Source: Amia ocellicauda (taxonomy: Eukaryota > Chordata > Actinopteri > Amiiformes > Amiidae). From it: DNA of 64,000 nucleotides. The notes beneath the pieces are model-generated. The model ran no database searches, was not told where the DNA came from, and saw only the letters and a list, made by a program, of their open reading frames with translations. The stretch's first letter is position 1. Every line of letters starts with the position of its first letter. This document shows positions 20,967-32,879 of the stretch, one piece after another. The stretch lies in the NCBI RefSeq assembly GCF_036373705.1, contig NC_089851.1, positions 60,882,350 to 60,946,349 of the forward strand. The letters run 5' to 3'. The position numbers and the translations under genes were made by a program.

Positions 20967-21722
20967 AGGACTCTCCCACTCCCCAGTACCTTCACCCAGG
21001 CGTAAGGAACAAAACAAAACAAAACAAAACAAAACAAAACAAAACAAAACAAAACAAAACAAAACAAAACAAAACAAAACAAAACAAAACAAAACAAAAC
21101 AAAACAAAACAAAACAAAACAAAACAAAACAAAATCTGGATGCAGGCTGCAACAAAGGAAGCACACAGAGGTGAAAACGTAAGGTTGACGGGAGCAACAA
21201 GCTCCCTGTTGCGACTGTCCAGGGGCGGCAATGGGAATTGGACGTCGGCCGTTAGGTGCGCGTAGCGCGTGTCCTTTGGATTCTGGTTCTTCTTTACAAA
21301 CCGGCATCTGTCCAGTTGGCTTTCCGGTTCATTACGTCCTCTGATGGCTTTACGATAAGCCTATCTTGCAATCAGATGCTTGCCTTGCCGTCCATCCATC
21401 CATCCATCTATCTATCTATCTATCTATGACTCTCGATATCTAACTCTCTTGCTTGCTATCGCTCCCCCAATGGTCAGTAGCATAGTAGCATAACAGCAGA
21501 TCACGGACCACTGTCAATCAGGTGCTTGCCTTGCCGTCCATCCATCCATCCATCTATCTATCTATCTATCTATGACTCTCGATATCTAACTCTCTTGCTT
21601 GCTATCGCTCCCCCAATGGTCACGTATGTTGCATTCAACGACAAAGAAAATCGTGTGCTGGAAATGATTTCTGGCAACTGTGAAGGAACTGCACGACTGC
21701 AGCAACCGCAACACCTCCGTCT

Positions 21723-21796
21723 GTCTCTGTGGCGCAATCGGTCAGCGCGTTCGGCTGTTAACCGAAAGGATGGTGGTTCGAATCCACCCAGGGACG
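21723..21796 (+). tRNA. tRNA-Asn-GTT: tRNA-Asn(GUU), U18
   Basis: Consensus body. The gene-proximal leader copy is the CATCTATC class, as in U20. Two leader copies. Confidence 0.95.
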
Positions 21797-21960
21797 GCCC
21801 ACTTTTCCCCCCGCCCCTTGTTATTGTTTCTACTTCTGGCGGTCAGTTTGCCAGACTGCGGCTACAGTAACCTTAAGCTGCTTGCTGCGGACGGCCATCT
21901 TGCAAAAATGTATCGAGGGTTTAGAAACTTCCTTTCCATTGCCTAGGCCAACATAAACCA

Positions 21961-22034
21961 AGGCACTGCTGGGAGTCGAACCCAGGGTTTGCTATTTACA
22001 AGACAGGCGCTTTGACCAACTAAGCCACGGTGTC
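21961..22034 (-). tRNA. tRNA-Thr-TGT: tRNA-Thr(UGU)-like gene, U18
   Basis: First unit of the right-hand type: C49-G65 paired, C27-C43 mismatched. (AAAAC)22 upstream. Confidence 0.73.
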
Positions 22035-22760
22035 AGGACTCTCCCACTCCCCAGTACCTTCACCCAGGCGTAAGGAACAAAACAAAACAAAACAAAACAA
22101 AACAAAACAAAACAAAACAAAACAAAACAAAACAAAACAAAACAAAACAAAACAAAACAAAACAAAACAAAACAAAACAAAACAAAACAAAATCTGGATG
22201 CAGGCTGCAACAAAGGAAGCACACAGAGGTGAAAACGTAAGGTTGACGGGAGCAACAAGCTCCCTGTTGCGACTGTCCAGGGGCGGCAATGGGAATTGGA
22301 CGTTGGCCGTTAGGTGCGCGTAGCGCGTGTCCTTTGGGTTCTGGTTCTTCTTTACAAACCGGCATCTGTCCAGTTGGCTTTCCGGTTCATTACGTCCTCT
22401 GATGGCTTTACGATAAGCCTATCTTGCAATCAGATGCTTGCCTTGCCGTCCATCCATCCATCTATCTATCTATCTATCTATCTATGACTCTCGATATCTA
22501 ACTCTCTTGCTTGCTATCGCTCCCCCAATGGTCAGTAGCATAGTAGCATAACAGCAGATCACGGACCACTGTCAATCAGGTGCTTGCCTTGCCGTCCATC
22601 CATCCATGTATCTATCTATCTATCTATCTATGACTCTCGATATCTAACTCTCTTGCTTGCTATCGCTCCCCCAATGGTCAGTAGCATAGTAGCATAACAG
22701 CAGATCACGGACCACTGTCAATCAGGTGCTTGCCTTGCCGTCCATCCATCCATCCATCTT

Positions 22761-22797
<37 letters not shown>

Positions 22798-23100
22798 GAC
22801 TCTCGATATCTAACTCGCTTGCTTGCTATCGCTCCCCCAATGGTCAGTAGCATAGTAGCATAACAGCAGATCACGGACCACTGTCAATCAGGTGCTTGCC
22901 TTGCCGTCCATCCATCCATCCATCTTTCTATCTATCTATCTATCTATCTATGACTCTCGATATCTAACTCGCTTGCTTGCTATCGCTCCCCCAATGGTCA
23001 CGTATGTTGCATTCAACGACAAAGAAAATCGTGTGCTGGAAATGATTTCTGGCAACTGTGAAGGAACTGCATGACTGCAGCAACCGCAACACCTCCCTCT

Positions 23101-23174
23101 GTCTCTGTGGCACAATCGGTCAGCGCGTTCGGCTGTTAACCGAAAGGATGGTGGTTTGAATCCACCCAGGGACG
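23101..23174 (+). tRNA. tRNA-Asn-GTT: tRNA-Asn(GUU), U19, probably inactive
   Basis: G12A and C56T exactly as in U13. Four leader copies, ending in two CATCTTTC copies. Confidence 0.75.
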
Positions 23175-23338
23175 GCCCACTTTTCCCCCCGCCCCTTGTT
23201 ATTGTTTCTACTTCTGGCGGTCAGTTTGCCAGACTGCGGCTACAGTAACCTTAAGCTGCTTGCTGCGGACGGCCATCTTGCAAAAATGTATCGAGGGTTT
23301 AGAAACTTCCTTTCCATTGCCTAGGCCAACATAAACCA

Positions 23339-23412
23339 AGGCACTGCTGGGAGTCGAACCCACGGTTTGCTATTTACAAGACAGGCGCTTTGACCAACTA
23401 AGCCACGGTGTC
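23339..23412 (-). tRNA. tRNA-Thr-TGT: tRNA-Thr(UGU)-like gene, U19
   Basis: C43 and G49 mismatches; the 127-nt AAAAC array carries the ACAC break of U13. Confidence 0.7.
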
Positions 23413-24175
23413 AGGACTCTCCCACTCCCCAGTACCTTCACCCAGGCGTAAGGAACAAAACAAAACAAAACAAAACAAAACAAAACAAAACAAAACAAAA
23501 CAAAACAAAACAAAACAAAACAAAACAAAACAAAACAAAACAAAACAAAACAAAACACAAAACAAAACAAAACAAAACAAAACAAAATCTGGATGCAGGC
23601 TGCAACAAAGGAAGCACACAGAGGTGAAAACGTAAGGTTGACGGGAGCAACAAGCTCCCTGTTGCGACTGTCCAGGGGCGGCAATGGGAATTGGACGTCG
23701 GCCGTTAGGTGCGCGTAGCGCGTGTCCTTTGGGTTCTGGTTCTTCTTTACAAACCGGCATCTGTCCAGTTGGCTTTCCGGTTCATTACGTCCTCTGATGG
23801 CTTTACGATAAGCCTATCTTGCAATCAGATGCTTGCCTTGCCGTCCATCCATCCATCCATCTATCTATCTATCTATCTATGACTCTCGATATCTAACTCT
23901 CTTGCTTGCTATCGCTCCCCCAATGGTCAGTAGCATAGTAGCATAACAGCAGATCACGGACCACTGTCAATCAGGTGCTTGCCTTGCCGTCCATCCATCC
24001 ATCCATCTATCTATCTATCTATCTATGACTCTCGATATCTAACTCTCTTGCTTGCTATCGCTCCCCCAATGGTCACGTATGTTGCATTCAACGACAAAGA
24101 AAATCGTGTGCTGGAAATGATTTCTGGCAACTGTGAAGGAACTGCACGACTGCAGCAACCGCAACACCTCCGTCT

Positions 24176-24249
24176 GTCTCTGTGGCGCAATCGGTCAGCG
24201 CGTTCGGCTGTTAACCGAAAGGATGGTGGTTCGAATCCACCCAGGGACG
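24176..24249 (+). tRNA. tRNA-Asn-GTT: tRNA-Asn(GUU), U20
   Basis: Consensus body; two leader copies of the U18 kind. Confidence 0.95.
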
Positions 24250-24413
24250 GCCCACTTTTCCCCCCGCCCCTTGTTATTGTTTCTACTTCTGGCGGTCAGT
24301 TTGCCAGACTGCGGCTACAGTAACCTTAAGCTGCTTGCTGCGGACGGCCATCTTGCAAAAATGTATCGAGGGTTTAGAAACTTCCTTTCCATTGCCTAGG
24401 CCAACATAAACCA

Positions 24414-24487
24414 AGGCACTGCTGGGAGTCGAACCCAGGGTTTGCTATTTACAAGACAGGCGCTTTGACCAACTAAGCCACGGTGTC
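24414..24487 (-). tRNA. tRNA-Thr-TGT: tRNA-Thr(UGU)-like gene, U20
   Basis: Right-hand type with the C27-C43 mismatch. (AAAAC)21 upstream. Confidence 0.73.
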
Positions 24488-25228
24488 AGGACTCTCCCAC
24501 TCCCCAGTACCTTCACCCAGGCGTAAGGAACAAAACAAAACAAAACAAAACAAAACAAAACAAAACAAAACAAAACAAAACAAAACAAAACAAAACAAAA
24601 CAAAACAAAACAAAACAAAACAAAACAAAACAAAACAAAATCTGGATGCAGGCTGCAACAAAGGAAGCACACAGAGGTGAAAACGTAAGGTTGACGGGAG
24701 CAACAAGCTCCCTGTTGCGACTGTCCAGGGGCGGCAATGGGAATTGGACGTTGGCCGTTAGGTGCGCGTAGCGCGTGTCCTTTGGGTTCTGGTTCTTCTT
24801 TACAAACCGGCATCTGTCCAGTTGGCTTTCCGGTTCATTACGTCCTCTGATGGCTTTACGATAAGCCTATCTTGCAATCAGATGCTTGCCTTGCCGTCCA
24901 TCCATCCATCTATCTATCTATCTATCTATCTATGACTCTCGATATCTAACTCTCTTGCTTGCTATCGCTCCCCCAATGGTCAGTAGCATAGTAGCATAAC
25001 AGCAGATCACGGACCACTGTCAATCAGGTGCTTGCCTTGCCGTCCATCCATCCATGTATCTATCTATCTATCTATCTATGACTCTCGATATCTAACTCTC
25101 TTGCTTGCTATCGCTCCCCCAATGGTCACGTATGTTGCATTCAACGACAAAGAAAATCGTGTGCTGGAAATGATTTCTGGCAACTGTGAAGGAACTGCAC
25201 GACTGCAGCAACCGCAACACCTCCGTCT

Positions 25229-25302
25229 GTCTCTGTGGCGCAATCGGTCAGTGCGTTCGGCTGTTAACCGAAAGGATGGTGGTTCGAATCCACCCAGGCA
25301 CG
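25229..25302 (+). tRNA. tRNA-Asn-GTT: tRNA-Asn(GUU), U21, C23T and G70C
   Basis: C23T gives a G-U pair in the D stem; G70C puts C against C3 and opens the acceptor stem. Likely impaired. Confidence 0.85.
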
Positions 25303-25466
25303 GCCCACTTTTCCCCCCGCCCCTTGTTATTGTTTCTACTTCTGGCGGTCAGTTTGCCAGACTGCGGCTACAGTAACCTTAAGCTGCTTGCTGCGGACGG
25401 CCATCTTGCAAAAATGTATCGAGGGTTTAGAAACTTCCTTTCCATTGCCTAGGCCAACATAAACCA

Positions 25467-25540
25467 AGGCACTGCTGGGAGTCGAACCCAGGGTTTGCTA
25501 TTTACAAGACAGGCGCTTTGACCAACTAAGCCACGGTGTC
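25467..25540 (-). tRNA. tRNA-Thr-TGT: tRNA-Thr(UGU)-like gene, U21
   Basis: Right-hand type. Short (AAAAC)15 array upstream. Confidence 0.73.
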
Positions 25541-26251
25541 AGGACTCTCCCACTCCCCAGTACCTTCACCCAGGCGTAAGGAACAAAACAAAACAAAACA
25601 AAACAAAACAAAACAAAACAAAACAAAACAAAACAAAACAAAACAAAACAAAACAAAACAAAATCTGGATGCAGGCTGCAACAAAGGAAGCACACAGAGG
25701 TGAAAACGTAAGGTTGACGGGAGCAACAAGCTCCCTGTTGCGACTGTCCAGGGGCGGCAATGGGAATTGGACGTTGGCCGTTAGGTGCGCGTAGCGCGTG
25801 TCCTTTGGGTTCTGGTTCTTCTTTACAAACCGGCATCTGTCCAGTTGGCTTTCCGGTTCATTACGTCCTCTGATGGCTTTACGATAAGCCTATCTTGCAA
25901 TCAGATGCTTGCCTTGCCGTCCATCCATCCATCTATCTATCTATCTATCTATCTATGACTCTCAATATCTAACTCTCTTGCTTGCTATCGCTCCCCCAAT
26001 GGTCAGTAGCATAGTAGCATAACAGCAGATCACGGACCACTGTCAATCAGGTGCTTGCCTTGCCGTCCATCCATCCATGTATCTATCTATCTATCTATCT
26101 ATGACTCTCGATATCTAACTCTCTTGCTTGCTATCGCTCCCCCAATGGTCACGTATGTTGCATTCAACGACAAAGAAAATCGTGTGCTGGAAATGATTTC
26201 TGGCAACTGTGAAGGAACTGCACGACTGCAGCAACCGCAACACCTCCGTCT

Positions 26252-26325
26252 GTCTCTGTGGCGCAATCGGTCAGCGCGTTCGGCTGTTAACCGAAAGGAT
26301 GGTGGTTCGAATCCACCCAGGGACG
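26252..26325 (+). tRNA. tRNA-Asn-GTT: tRNA-Asn(GUU), U22
   Basis: Consensus body. The leader has CTCAATATC in place of CTCGATATC. Confidence 0.95.
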
Positions 26326-26489
26326 GCCCACTTTTCCCCCCGCCCCTTGTTATTGTTTCTACTTCTGGCGGTCAGTTTGCCAGACTGCGGCTACAGTAAC
26401 CTTAAGCTGCTTGCTGCGGACGGCCATCTTGCAAAAATGTATCGAGGGTTTAGAAACTTCCTTTCCATTGCCTAGGCCAACATAAACCA

Positions 26490-26563
26490 AGGCACTGCTG
26501 GGAGTCGAACCCAGGGTTTGCTATTTACAAGACAGGCGCTTTGACCAACTAAGCCACGGTGTC
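26490..26563 (-). tRNA. tRNA-Thr-TGT: tRNA-Thr(UGU)-like gene, U22
   Basis: Right-hand type; (AAAAC)24 upstream. Confidence 0.73.
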
Positions 26564-27319
26564 AGGACTCTCCCACTCCCCAGTACCTTCACCCAGGCGT
26601 AAGGAACAAAACAAAACAAAACAAAACAAAACAAAACAAAACAAAACAAAACAAAACAAAACAAAACAAAACAAAACAAAACAAAACAAAACAAAACAAA
26701 ACAAAACAAAACAAAACAAAACAAAACAAAATCTGGATGCAGGCTGCAACAAAGGAAGCACACAGAGGTGAAAACGTAAGGTTGACGGGAGCAACAAGCT
26801 CCCTGTTGCGACTGTCCAGGGGCGGCAATGGGAATTGGACGTTGGCCGTTAGGTGCGCGTAGCGCGTGTCCTTTGGGTTCTGGTTCTTCTTTACAAACCG
26901 GCATCTGTCCAGTTGGCTTTCCGGTTCATTACGTCCTCTGATGGCTTTACGATAAGCCTATCTTGCAATCAGATGCTTGCCTTGCCGTCCATCCATCCAT
27001 CTATCTATCTATCTATCTATCTATGACTCTCGATATCTAACTCTCTTGCTTGCTATCGCTCCCCCAATGGTCAGTAGCATAGTAGCATAACAGCAGATCA
27101 CGGACCACTGTCAATCAGGTGCTTGCCTTGCCGTCCATCCATCCATGTATCTATCTATCTATCTATCTATGACTCTCGATATCTAACTCTCTTGCTTGCT
27201 ATCGCTCCCCCAATGGTCACGTATGTTGCATTCAACGACAAAGAAAATCGTGTGCTGGAAATGATTTCTGGCAACTGTGAAGGAACTGCACGACTGCAGC
27301 AACCGCAACACCTCCGTCT

Positions 27320-27393
27320 GTCTCTGTGGCGCAATCGGTCAGCGCGTTCGGCTGTTAACCGAAAGGATGGTGGTTCGAATCCACCCAGGGACG
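27320..27393 (+). tRNA. tRNA-Asn-GTT: tRNA-Asn(GUU), U23
   Basis: Consensus body; two leader copies. Confidence 0.95.
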
Positions 27394-27557
27394 GCCCACT
27401 TTTCCCCCCGCCCCTTGTTATTGTTTCTACTTCTGGCGGTCAGTTTGCCAGACTGCGGCTACAGTAACCTTAAGCTGCTTGCTGCGGACGGCCATCTTGC
27501 AAAAATGTATCGAGGGTTTAGAAACTTCCTTTCCATTGCCTAGGCCAACATAAACCA

Positions 27558-27631
27558 AGGCACTGCTGGGAGTCGAACCCAGGGTTTGCTATTTACAAGA
27601 CAGGCGCTTTGACCAACTAAGCCACGGTGTC
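27558..27631 (-). tRNA. tRNA-Thr-TGT: tRNA-Thr(UGU)-like gene, U23
   Basis: Right-hand type; (AAAAC)18 upstream. Confidence 0.73.
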
Positions 27632-28357
27632 AGGACTCTCCCACTCCCCAGTACCTTCACCCAGGCGTAAGGAACAAAACAAAACAAAACAAAACAAAAC
27701 AAAACAAAACAAAACAAAACAAAACAAAACAAAACAAAACAAAACAAAACAAAACAAAACAAAACAAAATCTGGATGCAGGCTGCAACAAAGGAAGCACA
27801 CAGAGGTGAAAACGTAAGGTTGACGGGAGCAACAAGCTCCCTGTTGCGACTGTCCAGGGGCGGCAATGGGAATTGGACGTTGGCCGTTAGGTGCGCGTAG
27901 CGCGTGTCCTTTGGGTTCTGGTTCTTCTTTACAAACCGGCATCTGTCCAGTTGGCTTTCCGGTTCATTACGTCCTCTGATGGCTTTACGATAAGCCTATC
28001 TTGCAATCAGATGCTTGCCTTGCCGTCCATCCATCCATCTATCTATCTATCTATCTATCTATGACTCTCGATATCTAACTCTCTTGCTTGCTATCGCTCC
28101 CCCAATGGTCAGTAGCATAGTAGCATAACAGCAGATCACGGACCACTGTCAATCAGGTGCTTGCCTTGCCGTCCATCCATCCATGTATCTATCTATCTAT
28201 CTATCTATGACTCTCGATATCTAACTCTCTTGCTTGCTATCGCTCCCCCAATGGTCACGTATGTTGCATTCAACGACAAAGAAAATCGTGTGCTGGAAAT
28301 GATTTCTGGCAACTGTGAAGGAACTGCACGACTGCAGCAACCGCAACACCTCCGTCT

Positions 28358-28431
28358 GTCTCTGTGGCGCAATCGGTCAGCGCGTTCGGCTGTTAACCGA
28401 AAGGATGATGGTTCGAATCCACCCAGGGACG
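28358..28431 (+). tRNA. tRNA-Asn-GTT: tRNA-Asn(GUU), U24, G50A
   Basis: G50A faces C64 and opens one T-stem pair; found only here. Confidence 0.88.
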
Positions 28432-28595
28432 GCCCACTTTTCCCCCCGCCCCTTGTTATTGTTTCTACTTCTGGCGGTCAGTTTGCCAGACTGCGGCTAC
28501 AGTAACCTTAAGCTGCTTGCTGCGGACGGCCATCTTGCAAAAATGTATCGAGGGTTTAGAAACTTCCTTTCCATTGCCTAGGCCAACATAAACCA

Positions 28596-28669
28596 AGGCA
28601 CTGCTGGGAGTCGAACCCAGGGTTTGCTATTTACAAGACAGGCGCTTTGACCAACTAAGCCACGGTGTC
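28596..28669 (-). tRNA. tRNA-Thr-TGT: tRNA-Thr(UGU)-like gene, U24
   Basis: Right-hand type; (AAAAC)18, equal to U23. Confidence 0.73.
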
Positions 28670-29395
28670 AGGACTCTCCCACTCCCCAGTACCTTCACCC
28701 AGGCGTAAGGAACAAAACAAAACAAAACAAAACAAAACAAAACAAAACAAAACAAAACAAAACAAAACAAAACAAAACAAAACAAAACAAAACAAAACAA
28801 AACAAAATCTGGATGCAGGCTGCAACAAAGGAAGCACACAGAGGTGAAAACGTAAGGTTGACGGGAGCAACAAGCTCCCTGTTGCGACTGTCCAGGGGCG
28901 GCAATGGGAATTGGACGTTGGCCGTTAGGTGCGCGTAGCGCGTGTCCTTTGGGTTCTGGTTCTTCTTTACAAACCGGCATCTGTCCAGTTGGCTTTCCGG
29001 TTCATTACGTCCTCTGATGGCTTTACGATAAGCCTATCTTGCAATCAGATGCTTGCCTTGCCGTCCATCCATCCATCTATCTATCTATCTATCTATCTAT
29101 GACTCTCGATATCTAACTCTCTTGCTTGCTATCGCTCCCCCAATGGTCAGTAGCATAGTAGCATAACAGCAGATCACGGACCACTGTCAATCAGGTGCTT
29201 GCCTTGCCGTCCATCCATCCATGTATCTATCTATCTATCTATCTATGACTCTCGATATCTAACTCTCTTGCTTGCTATCGCTCCCCCAATGGTCACGTAT
29301 GTTGCATTCAACGACAAAGAAAATCGTGTGCTGGAAATGATTTCTGGCAACTGTGAAGGAACTGCACGACTGCAGCAACCGCAACACCTCCGTCT

Positions 29396-29469
29396 GTCTC
29401 TGTGGCGCAATCGGTCAGCGCGTTCGGCTGTTAACCGAAAGGATGGTGGTTCGAATCCACCCAGGGACG
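29396..29469 (+). tRNA. tRNA-Asn-GTT: tRNA-Asn(GUU), U25
   Basis: Consensus body; two leader copies. Confidence 0.95.
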
Positions 29470-29633
29470 GCCCACTTTTCCCCCCGCCCCTTGTTATTGT
29501 TTCTACTTCTGGCGGTCAGTTTGCCAGACTGCGGCTACAGTAACCTTAAGCTGCTTGCTGCGGACGGCCATCTTGCAAAAATGTATCGAGGGTTTAGAAA
29601 CTTCCTTTCCATTGCCTAGGCCAACATAAACCA

Positions 29634-29707
29634 AGGCACTGCTGGGAGTCGAACCCAGGGTTTGCTATTTACAAGACAGGCGCTTTGACCAACTAAGCCA
29701 CGGTGTC
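29634..29707 (-). tRNA. tRNA-Thr-TGT: tRNA-Thr(UGU)-like gene, U25
   Basis: Right-hand type; (AAAAC)22 upstream. Confidence 0.73.
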
Positions 29708-30132
29708 AGGACTCTCCCACTCCCCAGTACCTTCACCCAGGCGTAAGGAACAAAACAAAACAAAACAAAACAAAACAAAACAAAACAAAACAAAACAAAA
29801 CAAAACAAAACAAAACAAAACAAAACAAAACAAAACAAAACAAAACAAAACAAAACAAAACAAAATCTGGATGCAGGCTGCAACAAAGGAAGCACACAGA
29901 GGTGAAAACGTAAGGTTGACGGGAGCAACAAGCTCCCTGTTGCGACTGTCCAGGGGCGGCAATGGGAATTGGACGTTGGCCGTTAGGTGCGCGTAGCGCG
30001 TGTCCTTTGGGTTCTGGTTCTTCTTTACAAACCGGCATCTGTCCAGTTGGCTTTCCGGTTCATTACGTCCTCTGATGGCTTTACGATAAGCCTATCTTGC
30101 AATCAGATGCTTGCCTTGCCGTCCATCCATCC

Positions 30133-30134
<2 letters not shown>

Positions 30135-30190
<56 letters not shown>
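30135..30190 (+). repeat. Expanded (CTAT)14 tract in the U26 leader
   Basis: Fourteen CTAT copies where most first leader copies have five to seven. The frame it opens encodes only repeated SIYL residues. Confidence 0.9.
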
Positions 30191-30485
30191 GACTCTCGAT
30201 ATCTAACTCTCTTGCTTGCTATCGCTCCCCCAATGGTCAGTAGCATAGTAGCATAACAGCAGATCACGGACCACTGTCAATCAGGTGCTTGCCTTGCCGT
30301 CCATCCATCCATGTATCTATCTATCTATCTATCTATGACTCTCGATATCTAACTCTCTTGCTTGCTATCGCTCCCCCAATGGTCACGTATGTTGCATTCA
30401 ACGACAAAGAAAATCGTGTGCTGGAAATGATTTCTGGCAACTGTGAAGGAACTGCACGACTGCAGCAACCGCAACACCTCCGTCT

Positions 30486-30559
30486 GTCTCTGTGGCGCAA
30501 TCGGTCAGCGCGTTCGGCTGTTAACCGAAAGGATGGTGGTTCGAATCCACCCAGGGACG
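30486..30559 (+). tRNA. tRNA-Asn-GTT: tRNA-Asn(GUU), U26
   Basis: Consensus body. The linker has GGACAGCCATC in place of GGACGGCCATC. Confidence 0.95.
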
Positions 30560-30723
30560 GCCCACTTTTCCCCCCGCCCCTTGTTATTGTTTCTACTTCT
30601 GGCGGTCAGTTTGCCAGACTGCGGCTACAGTAACCTTAAGCTGCTTGCTGCGGACAGCCATCTTGCAAAAATGTATCGAGGGTTTAGAAACTTCCTTTCC
30701 ATTGCCTAGGCCAACATAAACCA

Positions 30724-30797
30724 AGGCACTGCTGGGAGTCGAACCCAGGGTTTGCTATTTACAAGACAGGCGCTTTGACCAACTAAGCCACGGTGTC
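30724..30797 (-). tRNA. tRNA-Thr-TGT: tRNA-Thr(UGU)-like gene, U26
   Basis: Right-hand type; (AAAAC)24 upstream. Confidence 0.73.
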
Positions 30798-31553
30798 AGG
30801 ACTCTCCCACTCCCCAGTACCTTCACCCAGGCGTAAGGAACAAAACAAAACAAAACAAAACAAAACAAAACAAAACAAAACAAAACAAAACAAAACAAAA
30901 CAAAACAAAACAAAACAAAACAAAACAAAACAAAACAAAACAAAACAAAACAAAACAAAACAAAATCTGGATGCAGGCTGCAACAAAGGAAGCACACAGA
31001 GGTGAAAACGTAAGGTTGACGGGAGCAACAAGCTCCCTGTTGCGACTGTCCAGGGGCGGCAATGGGAATTGGACGTTGGCCGTTAGGTGCGCGTAGCGCG
31101 TGTCCTTTGGGTTCTGGTTCTTCTTTACAAACCGGCATCTGTCCAGTTGGCTTTCCGGTTCATTACGTCCTCTGATGGCTTTACGATAAGCCTATCTTGC
31201 AATCAGATGCTTGCCTTGCCGTCCATCCATCCATCTATCTATCTATCTATCTATCTATGACTCTCGATATCTAACTCTCTTGCTTGCTATCGCTCCCCCA
31301 ATGGTCAGTAGCATAGTAGCATAACAGCAGATCACGGACCAATGTCAATCAGGTGCTTGCCTTGCCGTCCATCCATCCATGTATCTATCTATCTATCTAT
31401 CTATGACTCTCGATATCTAACTCTCTTGCTTGCTATCGCTCCCCCAATGGTCACGTATGTTGCATTCAACGACAAAGAAAATCGTGTGCTGGAAATGATT
31501 TCTGGCAACTGTGAAGGAACTGCACGACTGCAGCAACCGCAACACCTCCGTCT

Positions 31554-31627
31554 GTCTCTGTGGCGCAATCGGTCAGCGCGTTCGGCTGTTAACCGAAAGG
31601 ATGGTGGTTCGAATCCACCCAGGGACG
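31554..31627 (+). tRNA. tRNA-Asn-GTT: tRNA-Asn(GUU), U27
   Basis: Consensus body; leader with GGACCAATGTC. Confidence 0.95.
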
Positions 31628-31791
31628 GCCCACTTTTCCCCCCGCCCCTTGTTATTGTTTCTACTTCTGGCGGTCAGTTTGCCAGACTGCGGCTACAGTA
31701 ACCTTAAGCTGCTTGCTGCGGACGGCCATCTTGCAAAAATGTATCGAGGGTTTAGAAACTTCCTTTCCATTGCCTAGGCCAACATAAACCA

Positions 31792-31865
31792 AGGCACTGC
31801 TGGGAGTCGAACCCAGGGTTTGCTATTTACAAGACAGGCGCTTTGACCAACTAAGCCACGGTGTC
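31792..31865 (-). tRNA. tRNA-Thr-TGT: tRNA-Thr(UGU)-like gene, U27
   Basis: Right-hand type; (AAAAC)24 upstream. Confidence 0.73.
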
Positions 31866-32300
31866 AGGACTCTCCCACTCCCCAGTACCTTCACCCAGGC
31901 GTAAGGAACAAAACAAAACAAAACAAAACAAAACAAAACAAAACAAAACAAAACAAAACAAAACAAAACAAAACAAAACAAAACAAAACAAAACAAAACA
32001 AAACAAAACAAAACAAAACAAAACAAAACAAAATCTGGATGCAGGCTGCAACAAAGGAAGCACACAGAGGTGAAAACGTAAGGTTGACGGGAGCAACAAG
32101 CTCCCTGTTGCGACTGTCCAGGGGCGGCAATGGGAATTGGACGTTGGCCGTTAGGTGCGCGTAGCGCGTGTCCTTTGGGTTCTGGTTCTTCTTTACAAAC
32201 CGGCATCTGTCCAGTTGGCTTTCCGGTTCATTACGTCCTCTGATGGCTTTACGATAAGCCTATCTTGCAATCAGATGCTTGCCTTGCCGTCCATCCATCC

Positions 32301-32346
<46 letters not shown>

Positions 32347-32641
32347 GACTCTCGATATCTAACTCTCTTGCTTGCTATCGCTCCCCCAATGGTCAGTAGC
32401 ATAGTAGCATAACAGCAGATCACGGACCACTGTCAATCAGGTGCTTGCCTTGCCGTCCATCCATCCATGTATCTATCTATCTATCTATCTATGACTCTCG
32501 ATATCTAACTCTCTTGCTTGCTATCGCTCCCCCAATGGTCACGTATGTTGCATTCAACGACAAAGAAAATCGTGTGCTGGAAATGATTTCTGGCAACTGT
32601 GAAGGAACTGCACGACTGCAGCAACCGCAACACCTCCGTCT

Positions 32642-32715
32642 GTCTCTGTGGCGCAATCGGTCAGCGCGTTCGGCTGTTAACCGAAAGGATGGTGGTTCGA
32701 ATCCACCCAGGGACG
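32642..32715 (+). tRNA. tRNA-Asn-GTT: tRNA-Asn(GUU), U28
   Basis: Consensus body; first leader copy has 11 CTAT. Confidence 0.95.
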
Positions 32716-32879
32716 GCCCACTTTTCCCCCCGCCCCTTGTTATTGTTTCTACTTCTGGCGGTCAGTTTGCCAGACTGCGGCTACAGTAACCTTAAGCTGC
32801 TTGCTGCGGACGGCCATCTTGCAAAAATGTATCGAGGGTTTAGAAACTTCCTTTCCATTGCCTAGGCCAACATAAACCA

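Larger units (their letters stand above)
16515..21376. repeat. Higher-order block A' (U14-U17), copy of U9-U12
   Basis: Carries the same ordered private variants as U9-U12. It has gained few changes of its own, for example GTCAGCACTC beside tRNA-Thr in U16 and TTTGGATTC in U17. Confidence 0.85.
22435..23829. repeat. Unit U19, near-identical to U13
   Basis: A left-type unit lying between U18 and U20, which are both right-type and resemble each other. The order U18-U19-U20 looks like an insertion or unequal exchange. Confidence 0.8.
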
